Assembly (NCBI GenBank): GCA_900541715.1
Contig: UQLI01000036.1
Coordinates: forward strand, 1-17,946
Origin: an uncultured Collinsella sp.
GTDB lineage: Bacteria; Actinomycetota; Coriobacteriia; Coriobacteriales; Coriobacteriaceae
DNA length: 17,946 bases
Reading direction: 5' to 3'
Of this stretch, positions 7,231 through 15,294 are shown piece by piece. Made by a program: the position numbers and the translations under genes. How positions within the stretch are numbered: position 1 is the stretch's first letter; each line of letters begins with the position of its first letter. A model generated the notes under the pieces. The model did no database searches. It had not been told where the DNA came from and was given only the letters and a program-made list of their open reading frames with translations.

Positions 7231-8130
7231 ATGAGCGAGAACGTTACGAACACTGCCGCGACCGCGTCCGACCAGGCAACAGCGACTACCATCGAGATCG
7301 CAGCACACGCCGGCACTTGCTACGGCGTACAGCGTGCGCTCGATATGGCGCTGGCCGCCGCGCCGCAGGCAGGGGAGTGCACTCAGGTTCATACCTTGGG
7401 TCCGCTCATCCATAACCCCATCGTGGTACGCGAGCTCGCTGAGGCAGGCGTTGGCTTGGCCGAAACCCTGGACGACGCCGCAACCGGCACCGTGATCATC
7501 CGCGCCCACGGCGTGGTGCCGCAGGTAATCGATGCTGCCCGCAAGCGCGGCCTAAACGTGGTCGACGCCACCTGCCCCTACGTGAAGAAAGTCCATATGG
7601 CAGCCGAGCGCCTGGTGCGCGAGGGCTACCGCGTGGTGGTCGTAGGCGAGCCGGGTCACCCCGAGGTCGAGGGCATTCTTGGCCACGCCGGCAAAGATGC
7701 ACAGGTCGTGAGCTGTGCCGCCGACGCCAATGCCTTGTCGCTCAAGGGCAAGGTAGGCCTCGTCGTGCAGACCACCCAGACCGCGCAGAACCTCGCCGAG
7801 GTCGTGGCAGCTATCACCCCGCGCGTGCAGGAGCTGCGTGTGATCAACACCATTTGCGCTGCCACAAGTGAACGTCAACAGGCAGCAGCCACACTTGCCA
7901 ACCGCTGCGACTGCATGGTCGTCGTGGGCGGCAAGAACTCGGGCAACACCCGCCGCCTGGCGCAGATTTGCGCAGACGCCTGCGAGCGCACGCATCACAT
8001 CGAGGAAGCTTCAGAGCTTGAGACCGCTTGGTTTACCGACGCTCACCACATCGGCATCACCGCCGGAGCCTCCACCCCGCAAGAACACATCGAGCGCGCC
8101 GTCGAGCGCATCAAGGAGCTTTGCCGCTAA
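7231..8130 (+). CDS. ispH: 4-hydroxy-3-methylbut-2-enyl diphosphate reductase
   Basis: IspH (LytB) carries out the last step of the MEP pathway, reducing HMBPP to isopentenyl and dimethylallyl diphosphate with an iron-sulfur cluster. The 299-residue protein has the three cluster cysteines: C30 in GTCYGVQRAL, C115 in DATCPYVKK and C209 in NTICAATSERQ. Substrate-binding motifs HTLGPLIHNP, RAHGV and GEPGHPEVEG (with the proton-relay Glu region) are present, as is VGGKNSGNTRRL. The N-terminus has about 20 extra polar residues. ATG 7231 lies two bases after the plsC stop; its RBS is weak (GGGCAGG), suggesting coupling. An in-frame upstream start at 7201 would lie inside plsC and is less likely. 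The organism therefore makes isoprenoids by the MEP route. Confidence 0.96.
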   Translation: MSENVTNTAATASDQATATTIEIAAHAGTCYGVQRALDMALAAAPQAGECTQVHTLGPLIHNPIVVRELAEAGVGLAETLDDAATGTVIIRAHGVVPQVIDAARKRGLNVVDATCPYVKKVHMAAERLVREGYRVVVVGEPGHPEVEGILGHAGKDAQVVSCAADANALSLKGKVGLVVQTTQTAQNLAEVVAAITPRVQELRVINTICAATSERQQAAATLANRCDCMVVVGGKNSGNTRRLAQICADACERTHHIEEASELETAWFTDAHHIGITAGASTPQEHIERAVERIKELCR

Positions 8131-8132
8131 TC

Positions 8133-9575
8133 ATGGACCAGACCGTACCCGCATACGCCGCCGAGGTGGCCGATTACGGGCGCAGCCGCGACCCCGAGCC
8201 GGGTGAGGGCGCGCTCGTAAAGAACGTGCGTCCCGAATCGCCCGCGTGGGATGTGGGTATCGAGCCGGGCATGCGCGTGCTCACGGTCAACGGTGAGGCG
8301 CTCACCGACATGATCGTGTGGCTCTGGGAGGCCGACGACGACACCGTCGACCTCGAGGTTTTCGACCCGCGCGACAACAGCGTCACCCCCGTCGAGCTCG
8401 ACCGCTTCCCGGGAGAGGACTGGGGCCTTGAATTCGATGGCCCCATCTTCGATGGTATGCGCACCTGTGTGAACGCCTGCGTGTTCTGCTTTATGACCAT
8501 GCTGCCCAAGGGCGGCCGCTCCACGCTCTACATCCGCGACGACGACTATCGTCTGAGCTTTTTGCAGGGCAACTTTGTCACGCTCACGAACCTCACCGAC
8601 GAGGACGTGCAAAACGTCATCCAACGCAACATGAGCCCCATGAACGTGTCGGTCCACGCCGTGAGCCCCGATGTCCGCCGACGCATGATGGGCCGCAACG
8701 CCCAGCGCGGCATGGATGTGCTCGAGGCCATCATGGCCGCCGGCATCGAGATTCACGCGCAGATCGTGTTGTGCCCCGGCATGAATGACGGCGAGGAGCT
8801 GGAAAAGACCCTGCGCTTTTGCGAGGAGCACGAGCAAATCACCAGCCTGGGCATTGTGCCTCTGGGCTTTACTAAGCACCAGAATCGCTTTAGCTGGTCC
8901 TACAGCGACAAGCCCGAGCTGGCGCGCGAGACTATTGCCATGATCCGACCGTTCCAGGACCGCGCCTATGAGCGCTTTGGCCGCCACACCTTCCAGATGA
9001 GCGACGAGTTCTATCTGGACGCCGGCATCGATCCTCCCGAGGCAGACTTTTACGACGGTTACCCGCAATACTACGACGGCATTGGCATGATCCGCTCGTA
9101 TCTGGACGAGACCGACGATGTGCTTGCCGCCGACGCCGAGCGCCTGCGTCGCGTCCGCGAGGCCATCGCCGCCCGAGGCCAGCACCTGCTGTGCCTCTCG
9201 GGCGCCAGCGCACGCGATACGGTAGCCCGCTTTGTGGAATCGCCCAAGGGACTCGCCGGCACCGTCACGGCCATCAAGAACCGCTACTTTGGCGGCAACG
9301 TGGACGTGACCGGCCTCATCGTCGCCTGCGACATTCTGGAACAGCTGCCGCAGGACCTCTCGGGGGTTATGCTCTTTGTGCCTAAGCTCATGTTCAACGC
9401 TGACGGCATGACGCTTGACGAGTATCATCGTGACGATTTACTCGCAAGCCTTACCAGTCGCGGCGCCGAGGTTCATGTGGTGTCGACCATGCCGCATGAG
9501 CTGCTCGATACCCTGGAGCACTTCCTTGGCATTGTGCCTGCCGACTCTAACACTTCCACTGACCCTACCCATTAA
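8133..9575 (+). CDS. DUF512 family PDZ/radical-SAM protein
   Basis: This 480-residue cytosolic protein belongs to the DUF512 family, whose substrate I do not know. An N-terminal PDZ-like domain (about 20-85, with VRPESPAWDVGIEPGMRVLTVNGEAL) is followed by a radical-SAM-like region. Its C-x3-C-x2-C motif is C112, C116 and C119, able to hold a 4Fe-4S cluster. The middle includes NVSVHAVSPDVRRRMMGR and QIVLCPGMNDGEEL, typical of radical SAM barrels. The C-terminal DUF512 domain contains SDEFYLDAG, LCLSGASA, IKNRYFGGNVDVTGL and LFVPKLMFN. ATG 8133 lies two bases after the ispH stop with AAGGAG 14 bases upstream, a rather long spacing that suggests coupling. der follows ten bases after the stop; this pairing recurs in Clostridia and Actinobacteria and hints at a role in ribosome or tRNA maturation, which is inference. 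Confidence 0.9.
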   Translation: MDQTVPAYAAEVADYGRSRDPEPGEGALVKNVRPESPAWDVGIEPGMRVLTVNGEALTDMIVWLWEADDDTVDLEVFDPRDNSVTPVELDRFPGEDWGLEFDGPIFDGMRTCVNACVFCFMTMLPKGGRSTLYIRDDDYRLSFLQGNFVTLTNLTDEDVQNVIQRNMSPMNVSVHAVSPDVRRRMMGRNAQRGMDVLEAIMAAGIEIHAQIVLCPGMNDGEELEKTLRFCEEHEQITSLGIVPLGFTKHQNRFSWSYSDKPELARETIAMIRPFQDRAYERFGRHTFQMSDEFYLDAGIDPPEADFYDGYPQYYDGIGMIRSYLDETDDVLAADAERLRRVREAIAARGQHLLCLSGASARDTVARFVESPKGLAGTVTAIKNRYFGGNVDVTGLIVACDILEQLPQDLSGVMLFVPKLMFNADGMTLDEYHRDDLLASLTSRGAEVHVVSTMPHELLDTLEHFLGIVPADSNTSTDPTH

Positions 9576-9585
9576 AGGAGTGCAG

Positions 9586-10920
9586 ATGAAACCTATCGTC
9601 GCCGTCGTCGGACGCCCCAACGTGGGCAAGTCCACGCTCGTTAACCGCCTGGCCCAGACCTCGGACGCCATCGTCCACGAGTCCCGCGGCGTCACGCGCG
9701 ATCGCTCGTACCACACGGCCGATTGGAACGGCCGCGAGTTCACCATCGTCGACACGGGCGGCATCGAACCGCTCAAGAGCGATGACGTCTTCGCCACGTC
9801 CATCCGTGACCAGGCCCTCGCCGCCGCCGAGGAAGCCGCCGTCATCCTGTTTGTGGTCGACGGCCGCACCGGCGTCACCGAGGAGGACGAGTCTGTCGCT
9901 CGCATGCTCAAGCGCTGCGACAAGCCGGTCTTTCTGCTGGTGAACAAGCTCGACAACCCCGATCGCGAGAACGACAGCATCTGGGAGTTCTATTCGCTCG
10001 GCATCGGTGAGCCCACGCCGCTCTCGGCCCTGCATGGTCATGGCACGGGCGACCTGCTCGACGATATCGTGGCCCTGCTTCCGGAGGAAGAGGACGAGGT
10101 CGCCGATGAGTTCCCCGACGCGCTGAACGTCGCCATCATCGGCCGCCCCAACGCCGGTAAGTCCTCGCTGTTCAACCGCATCCTGGGCGCCGACCGCTCC
10201 ATCGTGTCCAACATTGCCGGCACCACGCGCGACGCCATCGACACCGTCGTGGAGCGCAACGGCAAGCACTACCGCATGGTCGACACCGCGGGCATCCGTA
10301 AGAAGAGCACCGTGTACGAGAACATCGAGTACTACTCCATGGTCCGCGGCCTGCGTGCCATCGACCGCGCCGACGTGGCGCTGCTCGTCGTCGATGCCTC
10401 CGTGGGCGTCACCGAGCAGGACCAGAAGGTCATGGGCTTGGCCATCGAGCGCGGCTGCGCCATCGTGGTACTGCTCAACAAGTGGGATCTGCTCGACGAC
10501 GACCGCAAGCGCGAGGCCTGCATGGAGACAGTCGACCGCCGTCTGGGCGTCATGGCTCCCTGGGCTCAGTACCTGCGCATCTCGGCCCTGACCGGCCGTA
10601 GCGTCGAGAAGATCTGGGCGATGGTCGACGCCGCCGAGAAGACGCGCTCGCAGAAGATCAGCACCTCACGCCTCAACACGTTCCTCACCGACCTGCGCGA
10701 GTTCGGTCATACCGTGGTGGACGGCAAGCGCCGCCTGCGTATGCACTATGTGACCCAGACGGGCGTCAACCCGCCGACGTTCACGTTCTTCGTCAACCAC
10801 AGCGACCTGGTCAACGACACCTACCAGCGATACGTAGAGAACCGCATGCGCTCGACCTTCGACTTTGCCGGCACGCCCATTCGACTCTTCTTTAGGAAGA
10901 AGGAGCAAAAGGATGCATAA
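9586..10920 (+). CDS. der: Ribosome biogenesis GTPase Der (EngA)
   Basis: Der is an essential GTPase for 50S ribosomal subunit assembly, unique in having two tandem G domains. G domain 1 has GRPNVGKS (9-16), DTGG and NKLD (from 120). G domain 2 has GRPNAGKS (186-193), DTAGIRKK and NKWD (from 298). A C-terminal KH-like domain (about 355-444) ends in basic residues, including GTPIRLFFRKKEQK. An acidic linker rich in Glu and Asp separates the G domains at about 165-180. The 444-residue length is normal. ATG 9586 follows AAAGGAG (9574-9580). A longer in-frame reading from 9415 lies within the DUF512 gene and is rejected. The last eight bases overlap plsY. Confidence 0.97.
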   Translation: MKPIVAVVGRPNVGKSTLVNRLAQTSDAIVHESRGVTRDRSYHTADWNGREFTIVDTGGIEPLKSDDVFATSIRDQALAAAEEAAVILFVVDGRTGVTEEDESVARMLKRCDKPVFLLVNKLDNPDRENDSIWEFYSLGIGEPTPLSALHGHGTGDLLDDIVALLPEEEDEVADEFPDALNVAIIGRPNAGKSSLFNRILGADRSIVSNIAGTTRDAIDTVVERNGKHYRMVDTAGIRKKSTVYENIEYYSMVRGLRAIDRADVALLVVDASVGVTEQDQKVMGLAIERGCAIVVLLNKWDLLDDDRKREACMETVDRRLGVMAPWAQYLRISALTGRSVEKIWAMVDAAEKTRSQKISTSRLNTFLTDLREFGHTVVDGKRRLRMHYVTQTGVNPPTFTFFVNHSDLVNDTYQRYVENRMRSTFDFAGTPIRLFFRKKEQKDA

Positions 10921-11596
10921 TCCGATTCTTCTGACCGCCATCTGCGCCGTGGTCTCGTTCTTTATCGGGGCGATTCCGTTTGGTCTGATCCTGGGCCGCG
11001 TGTTCAACCACACGGACATTCGTAAGGCGGGCTCCGGCAACATCGGCACCACCAACGCCCTGCGCGTGGCCGGCCCCAAGGTGGCTGCGCTCACGCTGCT
11101 GCTCGACTGCCTTAAGGGCGCCATCTGCGTCCTTATCGCGCGTCCGCTCATTGCCGACTTGGGCTATGGCTTCCCCGTGAGCATTATGGCCCCCGGTGCC
11201 GCCGGCGACTGGATGCTCGGCGTCATCTGCCTGGCAGCCGTGTGGGGCCATATCTTCTCGCCCTACCTCAACTTCCATGGCGGCAAGGGCATCGCAGTTG
11301 GTCTGGGCGTCATCCTCGCCTGGTACTGGCCCATCGGACTTTCGCTGTTGGGCATGTTTATCGTGGCCGTCGCCATCACCAAGTTTGTGTCGGTGGGCTC
11401 GCTTGCCGCGGCCATCGGTCTTCCCATCGCTGCCTGCGCGGTCTTTCCGTACAGCAGCCTCGGACTTAAGTTTTGCATGGCGCTGATCGGCATTACTGTG
11501 GTGTGGGCCCATCGTGCGAACATCAAAAAGCTCATGACGGGTAAGGAGTCCAAGCTCTCGTTTACCAAGCGCGTCACCGAGCCCGACGATAAGTAG
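10913..11596 (+). CDS. plsY: Glycerol-3-phosphate acyltransferase PlsY
   Basis: PlsY is an integral membrane enzyme that transfers acyl groups from acyl-phosphate (made by PlsX) to glycerol-3-phosphate, giving lysophosphatidate. The 227-residue protein has about five hydrophobic segments. The three family motifs are visible: SGNIGTTN (41-48), H122-GGKG (122-126) and HRANIKKLMTGKE near the C-terminus. It starts at ATG 10913 inside the end of der (8-base overlap) with AAGGAG at 10900-10905. The in-frame upstream start at 10865 lacks such a site and would add a non-family N-terminus. gpsA, which supplies its substrate, begins ten bases downstream, a well known plsY-gpsA pairing. Confidence 0.96.
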   Translation: MHNPILLTAICAVVSFFIGAIPFGLILGRVFNHTDIRKAGSGNIGTTNALRVAGPKVAALTLLLDCLKGAICVLIARPLIADLGYGFPVSIMAPGAAGDWMLGVICLAAVWGHIFSPYLNFHGGKGIAVGLGVILAWYWPIGLSLLGMFIVAVAITKFVSVGSLAAAIGLPIAACAVFPYSSLGLKFCMALIGITVVWAHRANIKKLMTGKESKLSFTKRVTEPDDK

Positions 11597-11605
11597 GAGA
11601 GAGTC

Positions 11606-12613
11606 ATGAATGTTGCGCTGATTGGCTCCGGCTCCTGGGGAACCGCCGTCGCGGGCCTTGCCGCCGCGCGGGCCGAGCGCGTGACCATGTGGGCCCACAG
11701 CGAGCAGACGGCCGCCGGCATCAATGGCGAGCACCGCAACCCCCGGTATTTGGTGGGCTACGAGCTGCCCGGCAACGTCGTCGCCACCACGGACCTGGTA
11801 CAGGCGCTCGACGGCGCCGAGGCCATCATCTTCGCCGTTCCTTCGACGCACCTTCGCAGCGTGTGCCACCAGGCCGCGCCCTTTATCGCAGCCAATACCC
11901 CGGTGCTCTGCCTCACCAAGGGCATTGAGCCCGAATCCGGCCTGCTCATGAGCGAGGTCATCGCCAGCGAGATCGGCAACGAGGCGCGCGTGGCGGCGCT
12001 CTCGGGCCCCAACCATGCCGAGGAGATCTGCCGCGGCGGGCTTTCTGCCGCCGTCATCGCCAGCAAAGATCCGCAGATAGGGGAGACCTTTAAGGACCTG
12101 CTCCTGTCCACGGCCTTCCGCATCTATCTGTCGCAAGACATGACCGGTGTCGAGGTTTGCGGCGCCATGAAAAATGTCATCGCCATCGTGTGCGGCATCT
12201 CCGCCGGCACCGGTGCCGGCGACAACACGCTCGCCCTCATCATGACGCGCGGCCTGGCCGAGATTAGCCGTCTGGTGCATGCCCGCGGCGGTCAAGCTAT
12301 GACCTGCATGGGACTTGCCGGCATGGGTGACCTCATTGCCACCTGCACCTCGGAGCATTCGCGCAACCGCACCTTTGGCTACGAGTTTGCCCACGGCGTG
12401 TCGCTCGACGAGTATCAGACGCGCACGCATATGGTTGTCGAGGGCGCCGTCGCGGCCCGCAGCGTGAGCGAGCTTGCCCGTTCACTGGGCGTAGACATTC
12501 CGCTCACCTTTGCCGTGGAGCAAACGCTCTACAACGGTGTTACTTTGGATAGGGCGCTCGAGATTCTTACCGAACGCGTCCCTTCTCAAGAGTTCTACGG
12601 ACTCACCGACTAG
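11606..12613 (+). CDS. gpsA: Glycerol-3-phosphate dehydrogenase [NAD(P)+]
   Basis: GpsA reduces dihydroxyacetone phosphate to sn-glycerol-3-phosphate, the backbone of phospholipids and the substrate of the adjacent PlsY. The 335-residue protein opens with the Rossmann motif GSGSWGT (7-13). CLTKGIE places a conserved Lys at 105. SGPNHAEEI and GAMKNVIAI follow, the latter with catalytic Lys 189. The C-terminal domain holds GLAGMGDLIATCTSEHSRNRTFG and ends with the helices typical of the family. ATG 11606 is preceded by AGGAGAG. The cytosolic enzyme is normally inhibited by its product; nothing in the DNA shows separate control. Confidence 0.97.
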   Translation: MNVALIGSGSWGTAVAGLAAARAERVTMWAHSEQTAAGINGEHRNPRYLVGYELPGNVVATTDLVQALDGAEAIIFAVPSTHLRSVCHQAAPFIAANTPVLCLTKGIEPESGLLMSEVIASEIGNEARVAALSGPNHAEEICRGGLSAAVIASKDPQIGETFKDLLLSTAFRIYLSQDMTGVEVCGAMKNVIAIVCGISAGTGAGDNTLALIMTRGLAEISRLVHARGGQAMTCMGLAGMGDLIATCTSEHSRNRTFGYEFAHGVSLDEYQTRTHMVVEGAVAARSVSELARSLGVDIPLTFAVEQTLYNGVTLDRALEILTERVPSQEFYGLTD

Positions 12614-12631
12614 CGCAGAAAGGCTTCTACC

Positions 12632-13303
12632 ATGGGTTCCATCAAAATCGCTCCGTCCATCCTTTCGGCCGACATGGCCAACCTCAAGGGCGAGCTCGAC
12701 AAGATCGCCGGTGCCGACTACGTGCACTTCGACGTTATGGACGGTCACTTTACCGGCAACCTCACCTTTGGCGTCGACATCCTCAAGGCCGTCAAGCGCT
12801 CCACCGATGTACCGGTCGACGCGCACCTGATGGTGTCGAACCCCGACGAGACCGTTGATTGGTACGCCGACGCCGGTGCCGACATGATCACCGTGCACTA
12901 CGAGGCTTCCACGCACCTGCACCGCACGCTCACGCATCTGCAGCAGCGCGGCGTCAAGGCCGGTGTGGTGCTCAACCCCGCCACGCCCGTCTGCGTGCTC
13001 GATAGCATCATCGACATTGTTGACATGGTGCTGCTCATGAGCGTGAACCCCGGCTTTGGCGGCCAGAGCTTTATCCCCGGCACCATCGCCAAACTGCACG
13101 AGCTCAAGGCCATGTGTGAGCGCCACGGCGTTTCGCCCCTCATCGAGGTCGACGGCGGCATCTCTTCCAAAAACATCGCCGAGGTCGTTAAGGCCGGTGC
13201 CGATGTTCTGGTGGCCGGCTCCGCCGTATTTAAGTCCGAAGATCCCGCTGCCGAGGTTGCGCTGCTGCAGAAGCTGGGCAACGAGGCCGCACAGGAGGCA
13301 TAA
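12632..13303 (+). CDS. rpe: Ribulose-phosphate 3-epimerase
   Basis: Rpe interconverts ribulose-5-phosphate and xylulose-5-phosphate in the pentose phosphate pathway. The 223-residue TIM barrel starts with IAPSILSAD. Metal and catalytic residues are visible in VHFDVMDG (H32, D34, M36, D37), in DAHLMV and in IEVDGGI (D174). The phosphate-binding loop VNPGFGGQSF and the GADVLVAGSAVF end are canonical. ATG 12632 follows AGAAAGG (12617-12623) in an 18-base gap after gpsA. The next gene starts six bases after its stop. It is a housekeeping gene with no oddity seen. Confidence 0.97.
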   Translation: MGSIKIAPSILSADMANLKGELDKIAGADYVHFDVMDGHFTGNLTFGVDILKAVKRSTDVPVDAHLMVSNPDETVDWYADAGADMITVHYEASTHLHRTLTHLQQRGVKAGVVLNPATPVCVLDSIIDIVDMVLLMSVNPGFGGQSFIPGTIAKLHELKAMCERHGVSPLIEVDGGISSKNIAEVVKAGADVLVAGSAVFKSEDPAAEVALLQKLGNEAAQEA

Positions 13304-13309
13304 ACCCTT

Positions 13310-14488
13310 ATGACCGCAGGTCAAAACCGCATACCCGTGAATCTTGACTATGCCGCCTCGACGCCCATGCGCGCCGAGGCGCTCCTTGCGCAGCGCGAGT
13401 ACGACGACAGCGAGCTTGCCGGCGTCAACCCCAACTCGCTGCACTCGCTCGGCCGCAAGGCTGCCGCGCGTCTGGAGGTTGCACGTCGCGAGATCGCCCG
13501 CAGCTTTGGCGCGCGCGTTCGCCCGTCTGAGATTGTTCTGACCAACGGCGGCACCGAAGCCAACCAGCTGGCGCTACTCGGTCTTGCCGAGGGTGCACGT
13601 CAGCGCGACCGTAAGCGTAACCGCGTGATCGTATCTGCCATCGAGCACGATTCGATTCTGGACAACCTGCCGCTGCTGCGTGCCGCAGGCTTTAGCGTCG
13701 ACCTGGTGCAGCCCTGCCGCATGGGCTACATTGAGCCTGCCACGCTTGTCGAGCTACTAGGCGACGACGTGGCGCTCGTGAGCATCATGGTTGCCAACAA
13801 CGAGACCGGCGTGGTACAGCCTATCCGCGAGCTTGCCGCGGCCGCGCATACCGTGGGCGCTCTGTTCCACACCGATGCCATCCAGGGCTATCTGCACATT
13901 CCGCTCGATGCCGCCGAGCTGGGCGTCGATGCCATGTCCGTCGCCGCCCACAAAATTGGCGGTCCCGTGGCATCCGGCGCGCTTTACGTTAAGACCCGCA
14001 CGCCGCTGCGCCCCCGCATCTTTGGCGGCGGACAGGAAGCCGGACGTCGCGCCGGCACGCAGGACCTGCGCACGCAGCTGGCCTTTGCCGCTGCCGCCCG
14101 CACGCTGGCTCCCCATGTGGCTCAGGAGCGCGAGAAGCTGCAAACCCTTTCCAACAAGCTCTACGCCATGCTTACGGCCCATCCGCGCATTCACGCCACC
14201 ATGGGCGACTATGCGCATGCCGACCGTCTGCCCGGCATGGTGTCGATCTACATTGACGGCATGGACTCCGAGGAGCTCATCATCAAGCTCGACGCCGCCG
14301 GCTTTGAGGTATCGGCAGGCTCGGCGTGCTCGAGCGGCAGCATGGACCCGAGCCATGTTTTGAGCGCGATGGGCATCGGTCGCGAGCAAGCTCTCGGCGC
14401 TCTTCGCATCTCGTTCGATGACCGCGTGAACCCAGCCGATCTGGACGACTTTGCCCAAGCGCTGCTGTCGATCGTGGGTGCCGCATGA
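13310..14488 (+). CDS. Cysteine desulfurase (NifS/IscS family)
   Basis: This 392-residue PLP enzyme takes sulfur from cysteine as a protein persulfide for iron-sulfur clusters or thiolated tRNA. The fold-type I motifs are clear: NLDYAASTP at the start, TNGGTEANQLAL, HDSILDNL, VANNETGVVQPI, HTDAIQGY and AAHKIGGP with PLP Lys 215. The persulfide Cys is 340 in SAGSACSSGSMDPSH, and the GSACSSG loop places it in group I (IscS/NifS type, not SufS). ATG 13310 has AGGAGG at 13293-13298. No IscU, thiI or mnmA gene lies beside it here, so its sulfur acceptor is not visible. It overlaps the Nif3 gene by ATGA. Confidence 0.94.
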   Translation: MTAGQNRIPVNLDYAASTPMRAEALLAQREYDDSELAGVNPNSLHSLGRKAAARLEVARREIARSFGARVRPSEIVLTNGGTEANQLALLGLAEGARQRDRKRNRVIVSAIEHDSILDNLPLLRAAGFSVDLVQPCRMGYIEPATLVELLGDDVALVSIMVANNETGVVQPIRELAAAAHTVGALFHTDAIQGYLHIPLDAAELGVDAMSVAAHKIGGPVASGALYVKTRTPLRPRIFGGGQEAGRRAGTQDLRTQLAFAAAARTLAPHVAQEREKLQTLSNKLYAMLTAHPRIHATMGDYAHADRLPGMVSIYIDGMDSEELIIKLDAAGFEVSAGSACSSGSMDPSHVLSAMGIGREQALGALRISFDDRVNPADLDDFAQALLSIVGAA

Positions 14489-15294
14489 TCGTCGCCGAGC
14501 TCGAGCGCGCTCTGCTGGCACGCTATCCAAAGACGGACACCGAGCCCTGGGACCACGTAGGCTTATCCGTGGGCGACCCTGCCGCCGAGATCACCGGCGT
14601 GACCTGTGCGCTCGATGCAACCGAGACCAACGTACACCGCGCTCTCGAGGCCGGTGCCAACGTTCTGCTGACGCATCACCCTATCTATATCAAGGCTCCT
14701 GAGGCCTTTTGCCCAGCTGATGCCGCACGCCCCCAGTGCAGCGCGGCACTCTACGAGGCAGCGCGTTGCGGCGTGAGCATCATATCGCTCCACACCAACC
14801 TGGACCGCTCGCACGAAGCCCGCGTCTGCCTGAGCGAGCTGCTGGGTGCCGCACCCGTGAGCTCACTGGAGCACGTGGACGACCCCGAGGTCACCGGCCT
14901 GGGCACGCTTGCAACGCTCAACGACCCGTGCACGCTGCGTGATCTTGCCACCCGTGCTGCCACAGCCTTCGGCAGCGACCCGCGTGTGTGGGGCGAAGCC
15001 GAGCACGCATGCCGAACCGTCGCTATTTTGGGCGGTTCCCTGGGCGACTTTGGAGAGCCCGCCATCGCCGCGGGCGCGGACGTTGTCGTGACGGGCGAAG
15101 CGGGCTACCACGTGGCGCAAGATCTTGCCTTGCGCGGGCTGCCGGTGATCTTGCTCGGCCACGACCGCTCCGAGGAGCCGTTCGTTGATATATTGATGAA
15201 CTCTGCAGTTGACGCCGGGGTCGACCCCCGTCATGCGATTAAAATACTGAACCCTTGCCAATGGTGGACTGTGACAAAAGGAGAGAAATTATGA
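14485..15294 (+). CDS. Nif3-like dinuclear metal centre hexameric protein
   Basis: This 269-residue protein belongs to the Nif3/YqfO/YbgI family (also labelled GTP cyclohydrolase I type 2), ring-forming proteins with a dinuclear metal site and no firmly known role. The metal-binding residues are visible: H64-H65-P in LLTHHPIYI, H103-TNLD (D107), and H226 with E230 in GHDRSEE. The opening WDHVGLSVGD and the late TGEAGYH (203-209) match the family. It is the short form, without the PII-like insert seen in YqfO. It begins within the stop of the cysteine desulfurase (ATGA, 14485-14488) and ends within the start of the next gene (ATGA, 15291-15294). This tight coupling is compatible with a role in metal or sulfur metabolism, as inference. 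Confidence 0.92.
   Translation: MIVAELERALLARYPKTDTEPWDHVGLSVGDPAAEITGVTCALDATETNVHRALEAGANVLLTHHPIYIKAPEAFCPADAARPQCSAALYEAARCGVSIISLHTNLDRSHEARVCLSELLGAAPVSSLEHVDDPEVTGLGTLATLNDPCTLRDLATRAATAFGSDPRVWGEAEHACRTVAILGGSLGDFGEPAIAAGADVVVTGEAGYHVAQDLALRGLPVILLGHDRSEEPFVDILMNSAVDAGVDPRHAIKILNPCQWWTVTKGEKL

Noticed and set aside
8127..9428. A 433-codon minus-strand frame
   Set aside because: It lies opposite the DUF512 radical-SAM gene and has antisense-type composition and no motif.
9415..9585. Longer N-terminus for Der
   Set aside because: It would lie inside the DUF512 gene; Der proteins begin a few residues before GRPNVGKS, as from ATG 9586.
10892..12430. A 512-codon open frame on the minus strand
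   Set aside because: It lies opposite plsY and gpsA, which have full family motifs. High GC removes stop codons in antisense frames; its protein is Gly/Ala/His/Asp-rich without domains.
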